This document shows, piece by piece, positions 13,467-17,748 of a DNA stretch of 17,748 nucleotides. The position numbers were made by a program, and so were the translations under genes. The notes beneath the pieces are model-generated. The model worked only from the letters and a program-made list of their open reading frames with translations. It did no database searches and had not been told where the DNA came from. The number at the start of each line of letters is the position of its first letter. Positions within the stretch are counted from its first letter, which is position 1. Origin of the DNA: Betaproteobacteria bacterium. Lineage in GTDB: Bacteria; Pseudomonadota; Gammaproteobacteria; Burkholderiales; Casimicrobiaceae. The stretch is from positions 1 to 17,748 of the forward strand of contig VBCZ01000151.1 of the NCBI GenBank assembly GCA_005889025.1. The letters are read 5' to 3'.

Positions 13467-14744
13467 ATGGAGCTTGCTCAGCGCATCGCGGCCAAAACCG
13501 TACGGCGCGTTCTTGCAGGAGCGAGCCTTCCGGCAGCGCTGGCCGAAAGCGCGCCCGCTGCGGCCGGCGAACGCCCGCGGGTCCACGATCTTGCGTACGG
13601 GACGCTTCGGTACCTGGGACAACTCCGAGCGGCTGCACGAATGCTGGCGGAGCGTCCGTTGGCCGATGCCAATGTCGAAGCGCTGATTTGGGTCGCTCTC
13701 TACCAGTTGATCCACACCGCGGCGCCGCCGCATGCCGTGGTCGACGGCGCAGTGCGCGCGACGTCGCGCATTCGGCGCACGTCGGCCAAGGGCCTCACGA
13801 ACGCGATCCTGCGCTCGTTTCTTCGCCGGCGCGATGCGGTGCTGGCGGACGCGGCGCGCGACCCTGTGGGACGTTTTTCATACCCGCGCTGGTGGATCGA
13901 TCGCGTGCACGCCGAGTATCCCGACGACGCGGCGGCCGTCCTCGATGCAGGCAATACGCGACCGCCGCTCGCATTGCGAATCAATCGCCGTGCGATCGGC
14001 CCCGATGTCTACGTGCGCGAGCTCGACGCGTGCGGCGTAACAGCAGAGCGCGTCGGCGAGGTTGGCGTGATCGTGGCGCGCCCGCGCGCCGTGACCGAGC
14101 TTCCGGGGTTCGACCGCGGCTGGTTTTCGGTCCAGGACGCAGGCGCGCAGCTTGCCGCACCCTTGCTCGATGCGCGCGATGGCATGCGCGTGCTCGACGC
14201 GTGCGCGGCGCCGGGAGGCAAGACAACACATATCGCCGAGCTCTGGGACACGGATCTCACTGCCGTCGATGCAGACGCGGCGCGACTGCAGCGCGTGGAG
14301 CAAAACCTTCGCCGCCTGAAGTTTTCCTCACGCCTCGTGCACGCGGACGCGGCGGACGTGCATTCATGGTGGGACGGCTTCGCTTTCGACCGGATCCTTG
14401 TCGACGCGCCGTGCACCGCGTCGGGCATCGTGCGCAGGCATCCCGATGGAAAATGGCTGCGACGCGAAACCGATATCGAAGACTTCGCCGGGCAGCAGGC
14501 AAGGCTGCTCGATGCGCTTTGGCCGCTTCTTGCGCGTGGCGGCGCGATGCTCTACGCAACCTGCTCTATTTTTCGCGCGGAGAATCAAGCTCAGGTCGCC
14601 GCTTTTCTCGCCAGGCATGGTGACGCCGAAGCCATTCCCGTCGCACTGCCGCCGGGTTCGATCGACGGCCAACTCTTGCCAGCCGGCCCTGGCGCAGCGC
14701 ACAATCACGACGGGTTTTTTTTCGCCCTCCTCCACAAAAGCTGA
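13467..14744 (+). CDS. rsmB: 16S rRNA (cytosine-5)-methyltransferase RsmB
   Basis: Methylates C967 (E. coli numbering) of 16S rRNA using S-adenosylmethionine. The N-terminal NusB-like RNA-binding domain spans about residues 1-140. The catalytic domain carries the AdoMet motif VLDACAAPGGKT (242-253), motif IV DAPCTASG (C316, release cysteine) and motif VI ATCSIF (C366, nucleophile by homology). At 425 residues it has the normal length. The ATG has no clear ribosome binding site and begins 18 bp after the htpX stop, so coupling to htpX translation is likely. The alternative frame over the same bases encodes only low-complexity Arg/Ala sequence and is a shadow. Confidence 0.96.
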   Translation: MELAQRIAAKTVRRVLAGASLPAALAESAPAAAGERPRVHDLAYGTLRYLGQLRAAARMLAERPLADANVEALIWVALYQLIHTAAPPHAVVDGAVRATSRIRRTSAKGLTNAILRSFLRRRDAVLADAARDPVGRFSYPRWWIDRVHAEYPDDAAAVLDAGNTRPPLALRINRRAIGPDVYVRELDACGVTAERVGEVGVIVARPRAVTELPGFDRGWFSVQDAGAQLAAPLLDARDGMRVLDACAAPGGKTTHIAELWDTDLTAVDADAARLQRVEQNLRRLKFSSRLVHADAADVHSWWDGFAFDRILVDAPCTASGIVRRHPDGKWLRRETDIEDFAGQQARLLDALWPLLARGGAMLYATCSIFRAENQAQVAAFLARHGDAEAIPVALPPGSIDGQLLPAGPGAAHNHDGFFFALLHKS

Positions 14745-14786
14745 GTTCCCGAAATCGATCGCACGCGGTCCGCCGCCGCCTGTTGC

Positions 14787-15356
14787 ATGTCGTCGACGCT
14801 TCGCATCCTGTGCGGTCTGCTGTGCTGTCTGGCCGCGTTCTTTGTTCTGTCACACGCTGAGAGAGCGTTCGCGGACACGATCGCAGTCCAATCGGCCGAG
14901 CTGCGGCTCGAGGGCGACGAGTATGTCCTCAATGCGCAGTTCGACGTCGCATTCAACCCCACGCTCGAGGAAGCGCTGCAAAAAGGCGTGTCGCTTTATT
15001 TCATACTCGAATTCGAGCTAACGCGTCCCCGCTGGTACTGGGTCGACGAGAAGGTGGCTCAATGGGCGGTACAGTATCGAATCAGCTATTCGCCATTGAC
15101 ACAGCAATACCGCGTGACCAGCGGACTGTTGAGCCAGCAATTCGGCTCGCTCGAGGAGGTCGAGCACCTGCTTTCGCGCGTGGTTTCCCGCCCGGTCATA
15201 TCCAAGGAAGCGCTGTCGAAAGACGACCGTTACGACGCCGCGGTACGCTTGCGCCTCGACGTGACTCAGTTGCCCAAGCCGTTCCAGCTGAACGCGCTCG
15301 CGTCCCGCGAGTGGTCGCTGCAATCGGAATGGTATCGCTGGAGCTTCGTCCCTTGA
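14787..15356 (+). CDS. DUF4390 family exported protein
   Basis: A 189-residue protein with an N-terminal signal sequence (ILCGLLCCLAAFFVLSHA, probable cleavage after ...AFA near 29). The mature part matches what I know of DUF4390: an AELRLEGDEYVLNAQFDVAFNPTLEEAL-type beta-rich start, the aromatic PRWYWVDE and a C-terminal WSLQSEWYRW. Its biochemical role is unknown. It is typically found between rsmB and the NtrY-like kinase in betaproteobacteria, as here, which suggests a link to that two-component system. Its stop overlaps the kinase start region. Confidence 0.88.
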   Translation: MSSTLRILCGLLCCLAAFFVLSHAERAFADTIAVQSAELRLEGDEYVLNAQFDVAFNPTLEEALQKGVSLYFILEFELTRPRWYWVDEKVAQWAVQYRISYSPLTQQYRVTSGLLSQQFGSLEEVEHLLSRVVSRPVISKEALSKDDRYDAAVRLRLDVTQLPKPFQLNALASREWSLQSEWYRWSFVP

Positions 15357-17418
15357 CCACGCTTCGTGGAACGCGTGGTTTGCGCTATGTCTTGCTCGGT
15401 TGCGCGGCACTCGGGACGATCTTTCTTTTTCTGCTTGCAACCGCGACCGCGAACACGGAACTTTTTGCGGGCAGCTACAACGTGCTGGTCGTTCTTAACG
15501 GGACTCTGGTCGCGTTGCTGATGGTGCTCGTCGGCTACCAGTTGTGGCGGCTGCGCAAGAACCTGAAGTCGGGCGTTTTCGGATCCCGACTTGCGGTGCG
15601 GCTGGTGTGGCTGTTCGCGATGGTCGCGGTGCTGCCGGGTGCGCTGCTGTATGGGGTGTCGATGCAGTTCCTGGGAAAGAGTATCGAGTCGTGGTTCGAC
15701 GTGCGCGTCGACCGCGCGCTCGAAGGCGGCCTGAATCTCGGTCGAAATGCGCTCGACTACCTGCTCAAGGAGACGACCAACAAGGCGACTCAGCTTGCGT
15801 TGACACTGCAGGAAAGCGAGCTCGGGGGAATGGCGGCAAGCCTCAATCGCGCCAGCGAGCAGGCAGGCGTATACGAGGCTACGCTGTTCTCAACGTCGGG
15901 CGGCGTGCTCGCGGTGGGCGGGGTGTCGGGCTCGACCGCGACGCCCGAGCCGCCACCGGCGCAGGCGATGCGCCGCGCGAGATTCCCTGGCGCTTGCTGC
16001 AGGTCGTCGAGCCCGTGCCAAAAGCGCTGCAGCAGGATGCCGTGAAAGTGCAGGCCGGCTACCGCGACTACCAGGAGATCTCGTTTTCGCGCGGAGCGCT
16101 CAAGCGGCTTTACGCGCTGACGCTGACGCTGACCTTGCTGCTTGCGCTGTTTTCCGCGCTGGGCCTTGCGGTTGTGCTGTCGGAGCAGTTCAGCAGGCCG
16201 CTGGGGCTGCTTGCGGAGGGAACGCGCGCGGTTGCACAGGGAGATTTCACTCGCCGCAACCCGGTGCAAAGCCGCGACGAGCTCGGCGTGCTCACCGAAT
16301 CGTTCAACACCATGACCGCGCAGCTTGCGGAAGCGCAACGCAAGGCGGAAGAGAATCGGCGCGCGATCGAAACGACCAGCGCGTATCTCGAAAGCGTACT
16401 CGCCAATCTTTCTGCGGGCGTGCTCGCGTTCGACAATGCATTTCGGCTGCGCACCGCGAATCCCAGCGCAGCGGTGGTTCTGCAGCAGCCTCTTGCCGAT
16501 TTGATCGGTGTGCCGCTCGCCGACTGGGGAAGGCGGCTGCCGGGATTGTCGGCGTTTGCCGACCTCGTTGCCCAAGGGTTTCGCGGGGGACGCGACGGCC
16601 AATGGCAGCGCCAAGCCGAGCTCGCGGTATCGAGTCACACCCGAGTGCTGTTGGTGCGGGGATCCGGCCTGCCCGGCGAGCCGGCGCCCGGGTGCGTCGT
16701 CGTGTTCGACGACGTGACCGAGCTCGCGGAAGCGCAGCGAGATGCCGCGTGGGCCGAAGTTGCGCGACGGCTCGCGCATGAGATAAAAAATCCTCTGACG
16801 CCGATCCAGCTCTCGGCGGAGCGATTAGCGGTGAAGCTCGCGGGCAAGCTTGACGGCTCTGACGAAGAGACCCTTGTCCGGGGAACGCAGACCATCGTCG
16901 CCCAGGTGACTGCCATGAAGCACATGGTCGATGACTTTGCGATCTACGCGAGGCAGGCGCGCCCCGGCCGCATGCAAGCTGTCGATATCAACGCCCTCTT
17001 GCTGGATGTGCTGGGCTTGTACGAAAATCTGCGGCCCCACGTGACACTCAAGCTTGCCGACCATGGTTCCGTCATTCAGGGCGAGCCCACGCGCCTTCGC
17101 CAGGTGTTCCATAATCTCATCCAGAATGCGATAGACGCGCAGGCCGACGTCGCATCTCCCGTGTACGATATCTCGGTCGAGACCCGCGGCGAGGAACTCG
17201 CGCTTTCTATCGGCGATCGCGGAAGCGGATTTCCGGAAGAGGTGATGCGGCGCGCGTTCGAGCCTTATGTGACCACCAAAGGCAAAGGCACCGGACTCGG
17301 GCTCGCCATCGTCAAGAAGATCGTCGAGGAGCATCGCGGCCGCGTAACGATCGAGAATCAGCCCCCTCGGGGAGCGCTGGTGACTTTGTACTTTCCGCTC
17401 GAAGGGGCCAAGACGTGA
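15329..17418 (+). CDS. ntrY: NtrY-like sensor histidine kinase, frameshifted
   Basis: Membrane sensor kinase that should phosphorylate the adjacent regulator. The N-terminal part (frame of 15329) has three membrane segments and an extracytoplasmic region. The C-terminal part, in the -1/+2 frame, has a further membrane segment (about 16,110-16,180) and a HAMP domain (FSRPLGLLAEGTRAVAQGDF). A PAS-like region follows, then the H-box LAHEIKNPLTPIQLSAERL (His at 16,777), N-box FHNLIQNAIDA and G-boxes DRGSGFP and GKGTGLGLAIVKKI. The frames must join between about 15,960 and 15,990. As written, translation from the start would stop at 16045, before the kinase core. The start is ATG 15329 or TTG 15353, and the latter overlaps the DUF4390 stop as TTGA with GGAG upstream. 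The kinase core itself is intact. Confidence 0.87.
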
Positions 17419-17748
17419 TTCCGCAGCCAAAAGAAATTCTTGTCGTCGACGACGAAGTGGGCATTCGCGAGCTTCTGTCGGAAATACTGCAGGACGAAGG
17501 GTATCGGGTGAGCCTTGCGGAAGACGCGGGAACCGCTCGCAGCTACCGGTCGAAATTTGAGCCCGCGCTGGTATTGCTCGACATCTGGATGCCGGACACC
17601 GACGGCATTACGCTGCTGCGAGAGTGGGCGGCGAATGGCCAGCTCACCATGCCGGTCGTGATCATGTCCGGGCACGGCACGATCGAAACCGCGGTCGAGG
17701 CCACGAAGATCGGCGCATTCGATTTCCTTGAGAAGCCCGTCGGCTTGC
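17415..17748 (+). CDS. ntrX: NtrX-like response regulator (N-terminal receiver, truncated by window edge)
   Basis: Starts with GTG overlapping the kinase stop (GTGA). The visible 111 residues are a complete-looking CheY-type receiver domain. It has the acidic pair in ILVVDDEVGIREL, the phosphorylated aspartate in VLLDIWMPDTDG, the switch residue region VIMSGHGTIETAV and the conserved lysine in FLEKPVGL. The EKP-GL ending is typical of NtrC/NtrX-class regulators, which continue into a sigma-54 AAA+ domain and a Fis-type DNA-binding domain. Those parts are outside the window, so the class is inferred from receiver sequence and the NtrY-like partner. Confidence 0.88.
   Translation, partial: MIPQPKEILVVDDEVGIRELLSEILQDEGYRVSLAEDAGTARSYRSKFEPALVLLDIWMPDTDGITLLREWAANGQLTMPVVIMSGHGTIETAVEATKIGAFDFLEKPVGL

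Noticed and set aside
13460..14623. 387-residue plus-strand frame overlapping rsmB
   Set aside because: It overlaps rsmB almost completely in another frame and is low-complexity Arg/Ala sequence. rsmB has all catalytic motifs.
1..17748. A novel defence, mobile or biosynthetic system
   Set aside because: Every substantial open frame is accounted for by conserved housekeeping or signalling genes in a familiar order, and I found no terminal repeats, integrase, transposase or spacer-repeat pattern.

Overview
This is the replication-initiation neighbourhood of a high-GC Gram-negative chromosome, most likely a betaproteobacterium. The evidence is the yidD-rnpA-rpmH / dnaA-dnaN-gyrB order, the dprA plus topoisomerase III pair, and the block def-fmt-htpX-rsmB-DUF4390-NtrY/NtrX-like, which I recognise as a betaproteobacterial combination. 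No genus can be assigned by eye. The genes are conserved housekeeping genes. I see no tRNA, rRNA, insertion sequence, CRISPR array, prophage or defence cassette, and no undescribed multi-gene system.

Layout. Positions 1-630 (minus) carry the 5' end of yidD, rnpA and rpmH, transcribed leftward from a good sigma-70-like promoter at 661-690. Positions 631-812 form the divergent control region for rpmH and dnaA, with a near-consensus DnaA box at 711-719, a -10-like element, and a terminator-like hairpin inside the dnaA leader. Positions 813-5898 (plus) carry dnaA, dnaN and gyrB. The 213-bp dnaA-dnaN gap is AT-rich, repeat-bearing and a weak oriC candidate. Positions 5872-10972 (minus) carry, in transcription order, a LysM-domain exported protein, dprA and topoisomerase III (topB). 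topB converges on gyrB with a 27-bp overlap. Positions 11081-17748 (plus) carry def, fmt, htpX, rsmB, a DUF4390 protein, an NtrY-like sensor kinase and the start of an NtrX-like response regulator, tightly packed with several stop/start overlaps.

How they work together. DnaA opens the origin, the beta clamp (DnaN) tethers the replicase, and gyrase and topoisomerase III manage topology and decatenation. RnpA, RpmH and YidD serve tRNA maturation, the ribosome and membrane-protein insertion. Def and Fmt form the formyl-methionine cycle, RsmB modifies 16S rRNA, HtpX polices membrane proteins, and the two-component pair closes the operon.

What is odd. Three genes are not intact as written. rnpA has no ATG, GTG or TTG codon in any frame between the rpmH stop and its conserved N-terminus. 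dprA is frameshifted just before its C-terminal winged helix, which by chance leaves an unbroken 1,323-codon frame running into topB. The NtrY-like kinase is frameshifted near 15,960-15,990, possibly by an internal deletion. These may be real lesions or assembly errors, and read coverage would decide. Several non-coding hairpins around the origin (468-499, 753-785, 3488-3512, 5970-6000) are also worth attention. No stretch longer than 300 bases lacks a gene.
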